From positions 186,001 to 250,000 of the forward strand of contig JAHHHT010000008.1 of the NCBI GenBank assembly GCA_019359235.1: 64,000 bases of DNA, in the 5' to 3' direction. Every line of letters starts with the position of its first letter. Positions within the stretch are counted from its first letter, which is position 1. Below the pieces are notes generated by a model. That model was given only the letters and a program-made list of their open reading frames with translations, was not told the DNA's origin and did no database searches. Positions 44,430 to 54,351 of this stretch are shown here, in pieces. Both the position numbers and the translations under genes were made by a program. Origin of the DNA: Oscillatoria princeps RMCB-10 (lineage in GTDB: Bacteria > Cyanobacteriota > Cyanobacteriia > Cyanobacteriales > Oscillatoriaceae).

Positions 44430-45914
44430 TTAGGCGCTAGCCAATTCAGGCTGCGGCTCGGCAGCAGGCGCGTCGGTTGCGGGTGGCTGGGGTTGGGACT
44501 CAGCCGGCTGGTGCTGCTGGCCAAAAGGCTGGCCGTTTTCGTCGAGACCGTAGAGAGAGTAGTACATTTTAACGTACTCGCGGGCGGATTTTGTCCAGCT
44601 GAAGTCCTGGCTCATGCCGCGCTTTTGCAGCTCCCGCCACTGGGGCTTGAAGCGGTAGCCTTCCCAGGCGCGAATCATGGAGGTGAACAGGTCGAGGGGC
44701 TCGTAGCGGTCGAAGCAGTAGCCGGTGCCGGCGTCGTTCATGGGGTCGTAGTGGGAGACGGTATCCACCAAGCCGCCGGTGCGGCGGACAATCGGCACGC
44801 AGCCGTAGCGCAGGGACATCATTTGGGAGATGCCGCAAGGCTCAAACCGGCTGGGCATCAGGAAAGCGTCAGTGCCGGCGTAGATGCGGCGGGAGAGGGC
44901 GTCGCTTTGCAGGATGTAGGCTGACATCCGCCCCCGGTAGCGGGAGGCAATCTGCCACATTTGGTTTTCGTAGTACGGGTCGCCCAAGCCCAGCAGAATG
45001 AATTGAGCGTCGGTATAGGCCATGAAGCGGTCGAGGATTTGAATCACCATGTCGATGCCTTTCTGCTCGACGAGGCGAGTCACCATGCCAACCAAAAAGG
45101 CATTGGCGTTGACTTCCAAGCCCACTTCTTCTTGCAGGGAGACTTTGTTGGCGCGGCGCAAGTCCAGGGTGTCAGCGGTGAAGTTTTGAGAGATGTATTT
45201 GTCGGTGGCGGGGTTGTAGCTGTCGGTGTCGATGCCGTTGAGGATGCCCCTTAACTTGCCGCTGATAAAGGAGAGCAAGCCTTCCATCTGTTCGCCGTAG
45301 GCGGGCGTTTTGATTTGCTCGGCGTAGGTGGGGGAGACGGTGTTGACCAGATCGGCAAACTGAATGGCAGCTGCCATCGTGTTGTGACCCTGCATGTACC
45401 AGGGGCACCAGGCGAACTGCTCCAAGCGCCAGCGCCACGGGCCCTGATAGGCCAGGTTGTGGATGGTGAAGACCGTTTTGATGTCGGGATCTTGGTGCAT
45501 CCACACCGGAATCATGCCGGTGTGCCAGTCGTGGCAGTGGATAATGTCCGGCTTCCAGTAGTTCCAGGCAAACTCAGCTGCGCCGTTGGCGAACAGGGTG
45601 AACCGCCAGTCTTCGTCGTCCCCGTAGTAGACGCGCCGCGGCGTGAAGCTCGGATGGCCTAACAGGTAGAGCGGCACGTCGGTGTTGGGGAACAGGGTTT
45701 CGTAAACCGCAAACTTCTGGTACATGGCATTTCCCGACCAGACCGGCTCGGAGGGAATGTCGATTTTGTCGGGGAGAAAGCCGTAGTAGGGCATGAAGAC
45801 GCGAACGTCGTGGCCCATTTTTCGCAGGAATTTGGGCAGAGCGCCGACGACATCCCCCATGCCCCCTACTTTGGCCAGAGGAGCGGCTTCTGCGGCAACA
45901 AATAAAATTCGCAT
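44430..45914 (-). CDS. glgA: Glycogen synthase (ADP-glucose)
   Basis: A 494-residue GT5-family enzyme that extends alpha-1,4-glucan from ADP-glucose. From ATG 45914 it starts [20 protein letters not shown], with the substrate-binding KVGGMGD at 15-21. It continues through [48 protein letters not shown] and the acceptor-site region [18 protein letters not shown] and GGLVDTV. The tail is Pro/Ala/Gln-rich ([20 protein letters not shown]), longer than in enteric GlgA. A longer frame to 45998 is not typical. The plus-strand open frame over this gene is a shadow. Confidence 0.97.
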   Translation of the reverse strand: MRILFVAAEAAPLAKVGGMGDVVGALPKFLRKMGHDVRVFMPYYGFLPDKIDIPSEPVWSGNAMYQKFAVYETLFPNTDVPLYLLGHPSFTPRRVYYGDDEDWRFTLFANGAAEFAWNYWKPDIIHCHDWHTGMIPVWMHQDPDIKTVFTIHNLAYQGPWRWRLEQFAWCPWYMQGHNTMAAAIQFADLVNTVSPTYAEQIKTPAYGEQMEGLLSFISGKLRGILNGIDTDSYNPATDKYISQNFTADTLDLRRANKVSLQEEVGLEVNANAFLVGMVTRLVEQKGIDMVIQILDRFMAYTDAQFILLGLGDPYYENQMWQIASRYRGRMSAYILQSDALSRRIYAGTDAFLMPSRFEPCGISQMMSLRYGCVPIVRRTGGLVDTVSHYDPMNDAGTGYCFDRYEPLDLFTSMIRAWEGYRFKPQWRELQKRGMSQDFSWTKSAREYVKMYYSLYGLDENGQPFGQQHQPAESQPQPPATDAPAAEPQPELASA

Positions 45915-46085
45915 GATTCGGTTTCGGGTTCCCTCAGGTGATCGGTGAGCGAGACGGTTTAAAATTTTGTTAAGCCCATCATACCTGTAGGGGTGCACTG
46001 CCGTGCGACTGAACGAGCGGGACAGGTGCGCAAAAGACCGCCGGCGCAGGCGGGCCCGCCTGACGCGGCAACTTGGGGGCGCAGG

Positions 46086-47159
46086 CTACTTTTGCTCGGG
46101 GTGAGCCGACTCTGGCGAGCCGGCACCGAGCTGGTTAATAGCAGCAATCAGCTGGGACAAGCGCCCCAAGTCTCGCTGGTTGAAGTGCAAAACCAAGCGG
46201 GGCAAATCAGCGGTTTGATCACCGGCTTCTTCGGGTAAAGCCTGACTTTTTTCAATCCGCCCCTTGACGAGGATGTCGCTGAAATTTTCGTTCAAGTTTT
46301 CCACAGCCGTGTCTGAGATTTCTGTCTTTAGGCGGATGACGAATTTGTTTTTAACGTAGCGGCTGGAGTGGTAGACGCGATAGAAACTTCTGATGGCGGC
46401 GCACGCCACCTCTAAGTTGTCCGCGATCGTGTAGATATTGATATCGTCTGGACTGATCAGCCCCCGCCGCACCAGCTGCTTGTGAATGAAGGCATTCCAG
46501 TCGTGCCAGTAGTCCCCACCAGGGGTGTCAATTAAAATCACCGGCACTGGGCCGAATCTGCCGGTCTGGCTCAAGGTAATGCACTCAAACGCTTCGTCGA
46601 GGGTGCCAAACCCGCCGGGGAACAGAGCCACAGCGTCACTTTCCCGCAGGAAGAACAGCTTGCGGGTGAAGAAATACTTAAAGTTAATCAGCTTCCTCGA
46701 ACCGGCGATGAAAGGGTTGGCTCCCTGCTCGAAGGGCAGCTGGATATTCAACCCAAAAGAGCGATCCGCACCGGCTCCTTCGTTGCCGGCTTGCATGATT
46801 CCCCCACCCGCGCCGGTCATCACCACGAATCCCTGCTCGGTGACGCAGCGAGCGAAATCAACCGCCATCCGGTATTCCGGGCTGTCTGGCGAGATGCGAG
46901 CCGAGCCAAAGATGGTGATTTTGCGAACGTGCCGGTAGGGATAAAACACCTGGAACGCTCGCTCCATATCTTCCAGGCAAGCCGTGACAATTTTCCAGTC
47001 CAGACGGTCGATTTCCTCACCGGCAAGGCGCACGATTGCCGTCAGAGATCGCTCAATAAACTTGCTGTATTTCGCGTCAGGCAGCAGGTCGATTAATTCT
47101 GCGATGTCGGCATGAAGCGACTGATTCGGCTGGAACAAGGGGGAGGATATGGGAGCCAT
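46086..47159 (-). CDS. LOG-family protein (nucleotide phosphoribohydrolase-like)
   Basis: A 357-residue protein with the LOG core: ITIFGSARISPDSPEYRMAV, VVMTGAGGGIMQAGNEGAGA and the signature PGGFGTLDEAFECITLSQTG near 177-196. Family members remove the base from AMP or cytokinin ribotides. N- and C-terminal extensions (about 80 and 100 residues) are typical of the long cyanobacterial form. Two copies of the 108-base element lie just upstream of its start. Confidence 0.9.
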   Translation of the reverse strand: MAPISSPLFQPNQSLHADIAELIDLLPDAKYSKFIERSLTAIVRLAGEEIDRLDWKIVTACLEDMERAFQVFYPYRHVRKITIFGSARISPDSPEYRMAVDFARCVTEQGFVVMTGAGGGIMQAGNEGAGADRSFGLNIQLPFEQGANPFIAGSRKLINFKYFFTRKLFFLRESDAVALFPGGFGTLDEAFECITLSQTGRFGPVPVILIDTPGGDYWHDWNAFIHKQLVRRGLISPDDINIYTIADNLEVACAAIRSFYRVYHSSRYVKNKFVIRLKTEISDTAVENLNENFSDILVKGRIEKSQALPEEAGDQTADLPRLVLHFNQRDLGRLSQLIAAINQLGAGSPESAHPEQK

Positions 47160-47263
47160 GAATGCTTTTGAACTGGCGGTAAATCTATTCTACCCAGACT
47201 CAGGCGCTCGGTCGCTCCCTGCCGGCACAGTTTGTGCTGCCCAAGGGCAGGTGGGGCCAAGGG

Positions 47264-47372
47264 CAGCATCAAGGGTTGTGCAAAGAAGCCCAAATGAATG
47301 CGATAATGATTTCAGCAGGCTGCAGGAGAAGACTATTTTTAGGCCCAGCAATCCCGGCAACGGGATTGAAAC
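47264..47372 (+). repeat. 108-nt GATTGAAAC element, copy D
   Basis: GCATCAAGGGTTGTGCAAAG to AATCCCG-GCAA-CGGGATT plus GAAAC. The next copy follows at a spacing of exactly 120 bases (CAAAGAAGCC at 47281 and 47401). Confidence 0.9.
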
Positions 47373-47397
47373 AATTGCCGGGGGAGCAGACCGCCCG

Positions 47398-47492
47398 ATG
47401 CAAAGAAGCCGAAATCAATGCGATAATGATTTCAGCAGGCGGCAGGAGAAGACTATTTTTGGCCAGCTGAATCCCGGCAACGGGATTGAAAC
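47398..47492 (+). repeat. 108-nt GATTGAAAC element, copy E (5' end shortened)
   Basis: Begins ATGCAAAGAAGCCGAAATC and ends AATCCCG-GCAA-CGGGATT plus GAAAC. With copy D it forms a two-unit tandem; the about 25 bases between them are unrelated to the other copies' flanks. Confidence 0.9.
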
Positions 47493-47910
47493 GACTCCAG
47501 TCAGCAGGCGTATGTTCAGGCCGATCTGGCCTTATTTGTGACTGCGGGGCTGGCGCTAAATTCATCCAAGCGCTCAAGCCCCGATCTATTATTTCAAGGC
47601 CACAGCCGGAGCGACGGTCGCCGTTGAAGGGAAAGCGAGGGAACGTTAGCGCAGCGGCTCCAAAGGAGCGGCAATCCTAGAGAAACCCAACGCGCGGGCG
47701 CTTTGGGAGCGAGTCGCGCCTTTTAGTTTGGCCCCTGCGAGCCTCGTTTACTTGCTCCGCCGCTTCACAATCGCTCAAGCTAGAGCCAAGTGAAATCAAT
47801 CAAAGGTAAATTTTTGTAAACTGCAGCTCGCCCCCCCTGCCATTCCCGGACAGCCGCCCGGGAAGGCGGGGAAAACAGTTTTGGGGAGTGCCTGCCTTGT
47901 GGCTGGGGGA
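47493..47910. other. Gene-free stretch
   Basis: About 420 bases downstream of trxA on the minus strand. No gene, and no clear terminator beyond weak GC-rich inverted segments, is visible. Confidence 0.5.
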
Positions 47911-48234
47911 TCAGATATGTTTTTCCAGCGTAGTCGCCAATGTGGTTTTGGGAACTGCGCCGACCACCATATCAACCCGCTGCCCCTCTTTAAAAATCAT
48001 CAGCGTGGGAATGCTGCGGATGCCATACCGGCTAGCGACACTGGGATTGTCGTCTGTATTGATTTTGACCACCTTCACACGCCCCTCGTACTGCTCGGCG
48101 ATTTCATCCACGACAGGGGCGACCATCCGGCACGGGCCGCACCAGGGGGCCCAAAAATCGACTAAAACCGGCACTGCACTCTCGATCACTTCTTTCTCAA
48201 ACGTGGCGTCTGTAACTTGTGCGGCTGCTGACAT
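47911..48234 (-). CDS. trxA: Thioredoxin
   Basis: A 107-residue m-type-like thioredoxin from ATG 48234 ([16 protein letters not shown]). The active site WCGPC lies in [20 protein letters not shown]. The family's cis-Pro is in [10 protein letters not shown], and [18 protein letters not shown] closes the fold. It reduces disulphides in Calvin-cycle and other targets. It lies on the same strand and 250 bases downstream of guaB3, an arrangement I recall from other cyanobacteria. Confidence 0.97.
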   Translation of the reverse strand: MSAAAQVTDATFEKEVIESAVPVLVDFWAPWCGPCRMVAPVVDEIAEQYEGRVKVVKINTDDNPSVASRYGIRSIPTLMIFKEGQRVDMVVGAVPKTTLATTLEKHI

Positions 48235-48339
48235 GCGTGACAAGACCTCTATACGTTGTCTTTTAGGATAGCCATTGTAGCATCATGGCAAGCTCAAGGC
48301 TGCTGCCCTGTAGAAATTAGAATGTCTGTTCTTAAGGAA

Positions 48340-48362
48340 CCGCCCGAACAGAGTCCGGGCGG
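48340..48362 (-). terminator. Stem-loop between guaB3 and trxA
   Basis: CCGCCCG pairs with CGGGCGG around nine bases; on the minus strand it is followed by TTCCTT. It may terminate or attenuate guaB3 transcription before trxA. Confidence 0.5.
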
Positions 48363-48485
48363 AGTGTGGTGTGAGGAGTGAACGGAAACATGCGTCTCCG
48401 CTTCTTTTCTATTGTAAGCTACTTAATGCCCTGATGCCCTCACCTGGCGGGAAATTTTTCCCTTTTTCTGAAGGTGGGAGTATCT

Positions 48486-49649
48486 CTACTTACCCATACC
48501 CAGCTGCTGGGCTTTCTGGTAGACTTTGCCTTCCGTTAGCAGCGAGGGAGCGATCACAACCTCAACTTGCTGCATTTCCCTGATATCCTTGGCTCCTAAG
48601 GTTCCCATACTGGTTTTGAGAGCGCCCAGGAGGTTGTGGGTGCCGTCATCGAGCTGTGCGGGCCCGCGCAGGATTTGCTCCAGGGTGCCGGTGGTGCCGA
48701 CGCGAATGCGCGTGCCTCGGGGCAGTACAGGGCTCGGGGTGGCCATGCCCCAGTGATAGCCGCGTCCGGGCGCTTCTGTAGCTCGGGCAAAGGGTGAGCC
48801 AATCATCACGCCGTCCGCTCCGCAGGCGAGGCACTTGCAGATGTCCCCGCCGGTGATTAACCCGCCGTCAGCAATCACCGGCACGTAGCTGCCGGTTTGG
48901 CGGTAGTAGTCGTCGCGGGCGGCGGCGCAGTCCCCCACAGCGGTTGCTTGGGGCACGCCTACGCCCAAAACGCCCCGAGAGGTGCAAGCCGCACCTGGCC
49001 CAATGCCCACCAGCACGCCCGCCGCACCTGCTTTCATCAAGTTGAGGGCGACCGAGTATGTGACGCAATTCCCCAAAATCACCGGCACCGGCATTTCTTG
49101 GCAGAATTTCTCTAAATCCAGGGGCGTCACCGACTCCGGAGACAGGTGCGCCGTTGACACCACCGTCGCCTGCACGAAAAATAAATCCGCACCGGCTTTG
49201 GCGACGGCTTCTCCATATTTGGTCGCCCCTGCCGGTGTGGCGCTCACTGCCGCAATCCCACCCTGGCTCTTAATTTCTTGAATCCGCTGCTCGATGAGTT
49301 CTGGTTTAATTGGTTCGGCGTACAGCTGCTGCATGAGGGTGACGAACTCTTCCTTACCCACCGAGGCGATCCTGTCCAGCACCGGCTCTGGGTCAGCGTA
49401 GCGCGTTTGGATGCCTTCCAAGTTGAGCACCCCCAGCGCCCCCAGTTCAGACAGCCGCACTGCCATGCGCACATCTACCACCCCGTCCATTGCGCTGGCA
49501 ATGATGGGGATTTCCCGCTCAATGCCCCCAATGCGCCAGCGGGTGTCTGCCAAACTCGGATCGAGGGTCCTAGTCCCAGGGACTAGGGCGATTTCATCAA
49601 TTCCATAAGCTCGGCGAGCTGTCTTGCCCCGCCCAATTTGAATATCCAC
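48486..49649 (-). CDS. guaB3: GuaB3-type IMP dehydrogenase family protein
   Basis: A 387-residue IMP dehydrogenase/GMP reductase barrel without the CBS pair, as in the GuaB3 family of cyanobacteria and actinobacteria. The loop GIGPGAACTSRGVLGVGVPQ carries the catalytic Cys, ADGGLITGGDICKCLACGAD the phosphate site, and IIASAMDGVVDVRMAV opens the core. It acts in purine nucleotide balance; whether it runs as dehydrogenase or reductase cannot be told from sequence. The start MDIQIGRGKTARRAYGIDEI is the family start. Confidence 0.92.
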   Translation of the reverse strand: MDIQIGRGKTARRAYGIDEIALVPGTRTLDPSLADTRWRIGGIEREIPIIASAMDGVVDVRMAVRLSELGALGVLNLEGIQTRYADPEPVLDRIASVGKEEFVTLMQQLYAEPIKPELIEQRIQEIKSQGGIAAVSATPAGATKYGEAVAKAGADLFFVQATVVSTAHLSPESVTPLDLEKFCQEMPVPVILGNCVTYSVALNLMKAGAAGVLVGIGPGAACTSRGVLGVGVPQATAVGDCAAARDDYYRQTGSYVPVIADGGLITGGDICKCLACGADGVMIGSPFARATEAPGRGYHWGMATPSPVLPRGTRIRVGTTGTLEQILRGPAQLDDGTHNLLGALKTSMGTLGAKDIREMQQVEVVIAPSLLTEGKVYQKAQQLGMGK

Positions 49650-50028
49650 TCTGACTCGTTCTCAAGACTGTATTTAAGTTAGGTTATCAAATTTTGCGGA
49701 CAGCTCTCTTTTCACTTTGTTACATCTTCTCTCACTTGCCGGCGGAAAGCCCCCTTTTGCCCTCACCAGGCAAACAGTCAGGATGTGTGAGGCTAGCTGG
49801 GGAGCGCCGTCCGCCGGCTGTCCGGTTCGAGAGCGCCGGTGAGGCGGGGGTTGGGTGCCTGGCGAGCGCCGGCACTCCAGGATCGCTGAAGTCAAACCTC
49901 ACCCGCCAACCCCTTTCCCCACAAGAGAAGCGGGAGACATTCCCCGGTCAGGCGGGAGAGGGTGCGGTGAGTGTCGCGGTCGCACCGGCAGCTCCACATG
50001 TGTCACAATCTCAGAGAAGGAGGTCAAT

Positions 50029-50742
50029 ATGCCTGAACAGCAGCAAAAGCGCTACTACACCCCTGAAGAATATTTTGCCCTAGAGTCACAGGCCGAGTAT
50101 AAAAGCGAATACCATAATGGTGAGATAGTCCCGCTAGACCGGGAGGAGGAGGATATGCTCGTACAGACAGAAAAACGCTACACTCCAGAGGAATACTTTG
50201 CCCTCGAAGAAACGGCTGAGTACAAAAGTGAATACCACAACGGAGAGATAATCCCGATGACAGGCAGGACAACTAACCACAACAAAATTGCCCTAAATTT
50301 TAGCGCTAATTTAAAATTTGCTGTCCGGGGCCAAGATTACGAAATATATATGGGAGATGTGCGCTTGTCGCTGCGGCGCTATGGCCGCTACGTCTATCCA
50401 GATATCATGGTCATTCAGGGGAAGCCGGTGTATGAGGGAGCCGGCACCACTACAGTCACCAATCCGCTGCTGATTGTTGAGGTGCTGTCCAAATCCACGA
50501 GCAACTACGATAAAGGGGATAAATTTCAATACTATCGCTCAATTCCTGATTTGAGGGAATATGTTATGATTGACCAGTACACCTATCATGTTGCGCAGTT
50601 CGCTAAAACTTATGAGGGCAAATGGCTATTGAGTGAGTTTGAATCTGCGGATGCCGTGCTGTCACTCGCTTCGGTTGAGTTCCAAATTCCTTTGAGTGAG
50701 ATTTATGAGCGGGTGAATTTTGACGAGAGTGGGGAAGAGTGA
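50029..50742 (+). CDS. Uma2-family endonuclease-like protein with duplicated N-terminus
   Basis: A 237-residue Uma2 (DUF820) protein of the PD-(D/E)XK nuclease fold. Motifs are YVYPDIMVIQGKPVYEG (active-site Asp), LLIVEVLSKSTSNYDKGDK (Glu) and YRSIPDLREYVMID. The first 28 residues (YYTPEEYFALESQAEYKSEY then HNGEIV) are repeated at about 45-75 (RYTPEEYFALEETAEYKSEY then HNGEII). Relatives have this block once. ATG 50029 follows a perfect AGAAGGAGGT. These proteins are multi-copy in cyanobacteria; the role is unsettled. Confidence 0.9.
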   Translation: MPEQQQKRYYTPEEYFALESQAEYKSEYHNGEIVPLDREEEDMLVQTEKRYTPEEYFALEETAEYKSEYHNGEIIPMTGRTTNHNKIALNFSANLKFAVRGQDYEIYMGDVRLSLRRYGRYVYPDIMVIQGKPVYEGAGTTTVTNPLLIVEVLSKSTSNYDKGDKFQYYRSIPDLREYVMIDQYTYHVAQFAKTYEGKWLLSEFESADAVLSLASVEFQIPLSEIYERVNFDESGEE

Positions 50743-50877
50743 GTAACGTGAGGAATGAAGAACCCCCCGGAGCGCCAAGGAAGAGTGGAAAGGGGAGAAC
50801 GCCCACTCTATGATACCACATGATGTTCGGGGTTTAAATCCAAAATCCAAAATCTAAAATCCAAAATCGGTATGAGG

Positions 50878-53800
50878 TTATTTGGGCCAATTGTAGGGGG
50901 AGTGTTTGATAGCGGTGTAGTTGGCATCAAGGGCGGGTTGCAGTAACAAGATTGCGGCGATGCGTCTGGCCATATTTGTGACTTCGCGGACTTCTTCTTT
51001 GGTGAGAGAGCGCTTCAGGAGTTTGTGTTCGCGATAGCTCAGCCATTTTTTGAGTATTTGATAGCCGCCGGCGGTATAATTCCATACTGGAAGCGGGATG
51101 TTTTTCCAGTAGGCGGTGTTGTTCAGGTAAATGTCGCAGGTTGTTTCGCCGAAAAGTTGGGTTGGCTGTTGGCAATCTTCACCCCTATCGTCTGTGGGAA
51201 TTGGGGTGAGGGTGCGCTCTAGGATTTTGCCTTTTCCAGGCATGGTGACGCCATTTTTACCGGCATGACCCCAACCGGCAGTGATGGCTAGATCTCCGGT
51301 GTCGGGATTGAGCTGTCCGCCGCCAGCGCGGGAGATAACAGCGAGCGCTTTTAGTTCGGGTCGGATTTTAGCGGCTGTCACACCGGCAACAGGGGTTTCT
51401 GTGTCGAGCAAGGCGGCAATTTGACGCCCCAGTTCAGCGGATGCCAGCAAGGCAGCTCTGGCATTGGGAAGGGGTATGCGAAGCCAATCTTGTCGAATGC
51501 CGTCAGCGTTTTCTGTCAGGTATGCCGGTGAGTGGCCAATTGCTAGGGCGTGCCACCAGATCAGCGCGGCGGTGTCAGCGTCTGCGTCAGGATTGAGGAT
51601 ACCTGTATGGGCGAGATACGCGCGAGCCGGTGGGGAAAGGTTGGCTGTGATTGCGGTGTTTGATACTTGATTCAGGTCGAAAAGCGTGTCTTGTTTAATA
51701 GCGTTTTTTGCCTTATGCTTAGAAAAAGGGCGGAGATACAGGGGGAAATAATAGGCGTGACCGCGCAGGAAATCATTGTCGCCAAGCAGTTGCGTAAAAA
51801 ACAGCGGCACTCCTTCCGGATTGGCTGCGCCGGCGCGACGGCTGATCAGGAATGCGTTTCCCGGATAGCACTGCGCCCAAAGTGCCGGTCGAGAGCGATT
51901 CCAGAGCGGACTGACATCGCTGTAATAGCACCAGCGAGTGTCAAAGGGGCGAAGTGCGTAGCGGCGAAGCATTGAAGATTGGTATGGCTCAGCAGCTCGA
52001 ACTTTTTGCCGGACTTTTTTTGCCTCGAAGCCGGCTGCATCTTCAGTAAGTCTCGTGCCTAATTCTTTCAGCGCGTCCCAATCTGTGCTAGTATCGTAAT
52101 ACATCCGCATCCGCTGTTCGAGGGCGTCTCGCTCAATATCAATCAGCGCCCCACCGCGCTTTTCAAACAAGCCATTCATGGGAGGTTCCGCGCACAACTC
52201 CACCAACTTTGGCCACTCTAGATAGGCTGAGGCTACATCAGAAGGGCGGAAAGAGTAACGGTTGCTCTTGTCTGGATTAACAGGTTGGTACTGGGCGTCA
52301 AAATTTTTGGCGGTTAGGCTCTCTAGCAGATCCGAACGTTTAGTCACGCCCCAGAAATGGCGGAACCTGACTGTTGGCTGCTGGCTCCTGTTTTCTTGAC
52401 GCACAAACAGCGCGATTGCCGTTCCGACGCGAATCCCTTCCCGATTGTACTCTGTTGAAAAAACGCTGGGGTCAGGCTTGCCTTCTGGTGTCCGTTTGCC
52501 AGTTTCCCGACTGTCCCCATTCATGCAGTCAAACCACAGCTTGTCGAACTCTCTGAGAGCGCGACGCCGCATGACGACCAAAGACGGATCGCTGAGGTAA
52601 GAGAAGTTTGAAATATAGCACACCACACCTTTGCCAGTCTTCTGTGCGATGCACTGTTCAGCTAGCCCAAAAAAACGCAGATAAAGCTCGTCAAGGTTAA
52701 ATTTATTGATGCCCCATTCGGAAATTAGCCCTTCTTTGTAGGGTTCTACTAGCCCCTGTTCTTCCTTTGGGCTGACACCGGCAAAGGCGTTGTAAGGTGG
52801 ATTGCCCAGAATCACCAAAATAGGTCTGTCTCGCTTAACCTCATCAGCAGCCTCCCGCTCTCTCTTCAGTTCAGGAAAGGTGAATTCCAGTTGCTGGATT
52901 TGCTTTTTAACCGCTTCATCGGGCGGTGTCCAGCCCGTGAGGGCGTTAGTGAGATATACGCCGGCTCGCTCTTTTTCACCCGACAGAGGCACGCCGAGGT
53001 TTTGCAGCAGCAGCCCCAGTTGCAAGTGAGCCACCACAAATGGTGCCGTCAAAATCTCGAAGCCGAAAACTCGCTTGATGGCGGCTTCTTTTAGATCGTG
53101 AAGCCATAAAGCGCCTTCGCCTTTTTCTGACAAAGTGGTAGCAATGCGTTTTAAGACTTCCACCAAATAAGCACCCGTACCGCAACAGGGGTCAAGGATG
53201 TAAACGTTTGGGTTAGCTAAACCGTCCTCAATTTCTAATTCTTCTCGCAAAACTGTATCGGCGCGGGCTACCATGTACCGCACAATTTCTGGCGGTGTGT
53301 ACCAGACGCCTAATTCTTTGCGCAAGGTGGGGTCAAAAGCTTGCAGGAAGGGTTCATAGAAATACTGAACAGCCTGACCTGACTCAAATTTGCTAAAGAA
53401 TTCCTCTCGCCGGACGCGGTTGAGCGCTGCGCCTGTCCAATCGAGCACTTCTATCAATCCTGAGGGGTTCAGTTTGTCGGGATCGGATATCTGCTCAAAA
53501 AGTGCCTGAATTATTTGCCCGTGAAGGTAGTGACCGGCAGTCCTCCAGTCAAATCGCTCCTGTCGTGCTGGGTTTTCTTTGTGCCACAGCACCCAAGCTG
53601 AGAAGATCCCGTAAAATAGGGTCTGTACTAAGGTGGAGAGAAAGAAGCGATCGCCTTCGCCTTTTTCTCCCTCGAACTTAATGCCCAGCGCCGACTCTAA
53701 AGCGGTGCGAACAGTTGCCAAAGCGGATATATTTGTCTCAGCAATGCGAGATAGCGCATCGCGGGCATAAGAAGCGAGACACCAAGCAACGTCTGCCGGT

Positions 53801-54351
53801 GTTGCTAGGGGGGCTGCGTAAAGCATCACCCGCTTCAGGTATTCAATAAAGCTGTCGCCGCGCTGTTCCGCAAACTGGCGCGGATTGGCGGCTTTTGCCC
53901 AGAAGTCTGCCTCGCTCTCGGCTAAGCGATAGGTTTCCAGCTGCACCGGCTTGCCGTTTGCATCTTGACCTACCAGCACAAAGTCGCGATAATTAGTAAC
54001 TAAAACTTGGCGATATTTATGCCAATATCGGTAAACTCCCTCGCTCTTGGCAACAACCTCAACCTCATTGTTGGTGCCTTTGACCTCAATAGCGCCGCGT
54101 TCAGGATTTTGCGGGGTTGCCGGTTGGGCGTCTGACAGTTTTTGGAACTGGCGGGCTGTGAACAGTCCGCCGGCTGGAAGTCCTGCGCTTTGGTTTTTGA
54201 GGTCGATGCAAGAGCGCACTTTCGGCTTGAGTGTCTTGCCAATCTCGTTGAGCAGGTTGGCGAGTGGGGCGCAGTAGGAAGTTTCTGGAATAGCTGTGCC
54301 GGTGGCGCGGATGTCCCGCAGTTCGCGGATGTAGGTTTCTAGTGGGTTCAT
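50878..54351 (-). CDS. Type ISP restriction-modification enzyme
   Basis: A 1157-residue single-chain enzyme from ATG 54351 (MNPLETYIRELRDIRATGTA). The N-terminal 250 residues contain a nuclease-like region (ERGAIEVKGTNNEVEVVAKS). The adenine-N6 methylase core has motif I DPCCGTGAYLVEVLKRI at about 384-400 and motif IV NPPYNAFAG at about 513. The C-terminal 400 residues match the target-recognition part of type ISP enzymes (YALRPFDTRWCYYSDVSPLW, YWKNIPLPVWNYTAGGYQIL). A helicase domain, usual in full ISP enzymes, is absent, so it resembles the helicase-less subgroup (type IIG-like). It would methylate and cut DNA as a defence. No separate methylase is nearby. Confidence 0.88.
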   Translation of the reverse strand: MNPLETYIRELRDIRATGTAIPETSYCAPLANLLNEIGKTLKPKVRSCIDLKNQSAGLPAGGLFTARQFQKLSDAQPATPQNPERGAIEVKGTNNEVEVVAKSEGVYRYWHKYRQVLVTNYRDFVLVGQDANGKPVQLETYRLAESEADFWAKAANPRQFAEQRGDSFIEYLKRVMLYAAPLATPADVAWCLASYARDALSRIAETNISALATVRTALESALGIKFEGEKGEGDRFFLSTLVQTLFYGIFSAWVLWHKENPARQERFDWRTAGHYLHGQIIQALFEQISDPDKLNPSGLIEVLDWTGAALNRVRREEFFSKFESGQAVQYFYEPFLQAFDPTLRKELGVWYTPPEIVRYMVARADTVLREELEIEDGLANPNVYILDPCCGTGAYLVEVLKRIATTLSEKGEGALWLHDLKEAAIKRVFGFEILTAPFVVAHLQLGLLLQNLGVPLSGEKERAGVYLTNALTGWTPPDEAVKKQIQQLEFTFPELKREREAADEVKRDRPILVILGNPPYNAFAGVSPKEEQGLVEPYKEGLISEWGINKFNLDELYLRFFGLAEQCIAQKTGKGVVCYISNFSYLSDPSLVVMRRRALREFDKLWFDCMNGDSRETGKRTPEGKPDPSVFSTEYNREGIRVGTAIALFVRQENRSQQPTVRFRHFWGVTKRSDLLESLTAKNFDAQYQPVNPDKSNRYSFRPSDVASAYLEWPKLVELCAEPPMNGLFEKRGGALIDIERDALEQRMRMYYDTSTDWDALKELGTRLTEDAAGFEAKKVRQKVRAAEPYQSSMLRRYALRPFDTRWCYYSDVSPLWNRSRPALWAQCYPGNAFLISRRAGAANPEGVPLFFTQLLGDNDFLRGHAYYFPLYLRPFSKHKAKNAIKQDTLFDLNQVSNTAITANLSPPARAYLAHTGILNPDADADTAALIWWHALAIGHSPAYLTENADGIRQDWLRIPLPNARAALLASAELGRQIAALLDTETPVAGVTAAKIRPELKALAVISRAGGGQLNPDTGDLAITAGWGHAGKNGVTMPGKGKILERTLTPIPTDDRGEDCQQPTQLFGETTCDIYLNNTAYWKNIPLPVWNYTAGGYQILKKWLSYREHKLLKRSLTKEEVREVTNMARRIAAILLLQPALDANYTAIKHSPYNWPK

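Noticed and set aside
47264-47492. CRISPR array made of copies D and E
   Set aside because: Only two units, a conserved part of about 95 bases against a 25-base gap, and no cas genes; the proportions are wrong for a CRISPR array.
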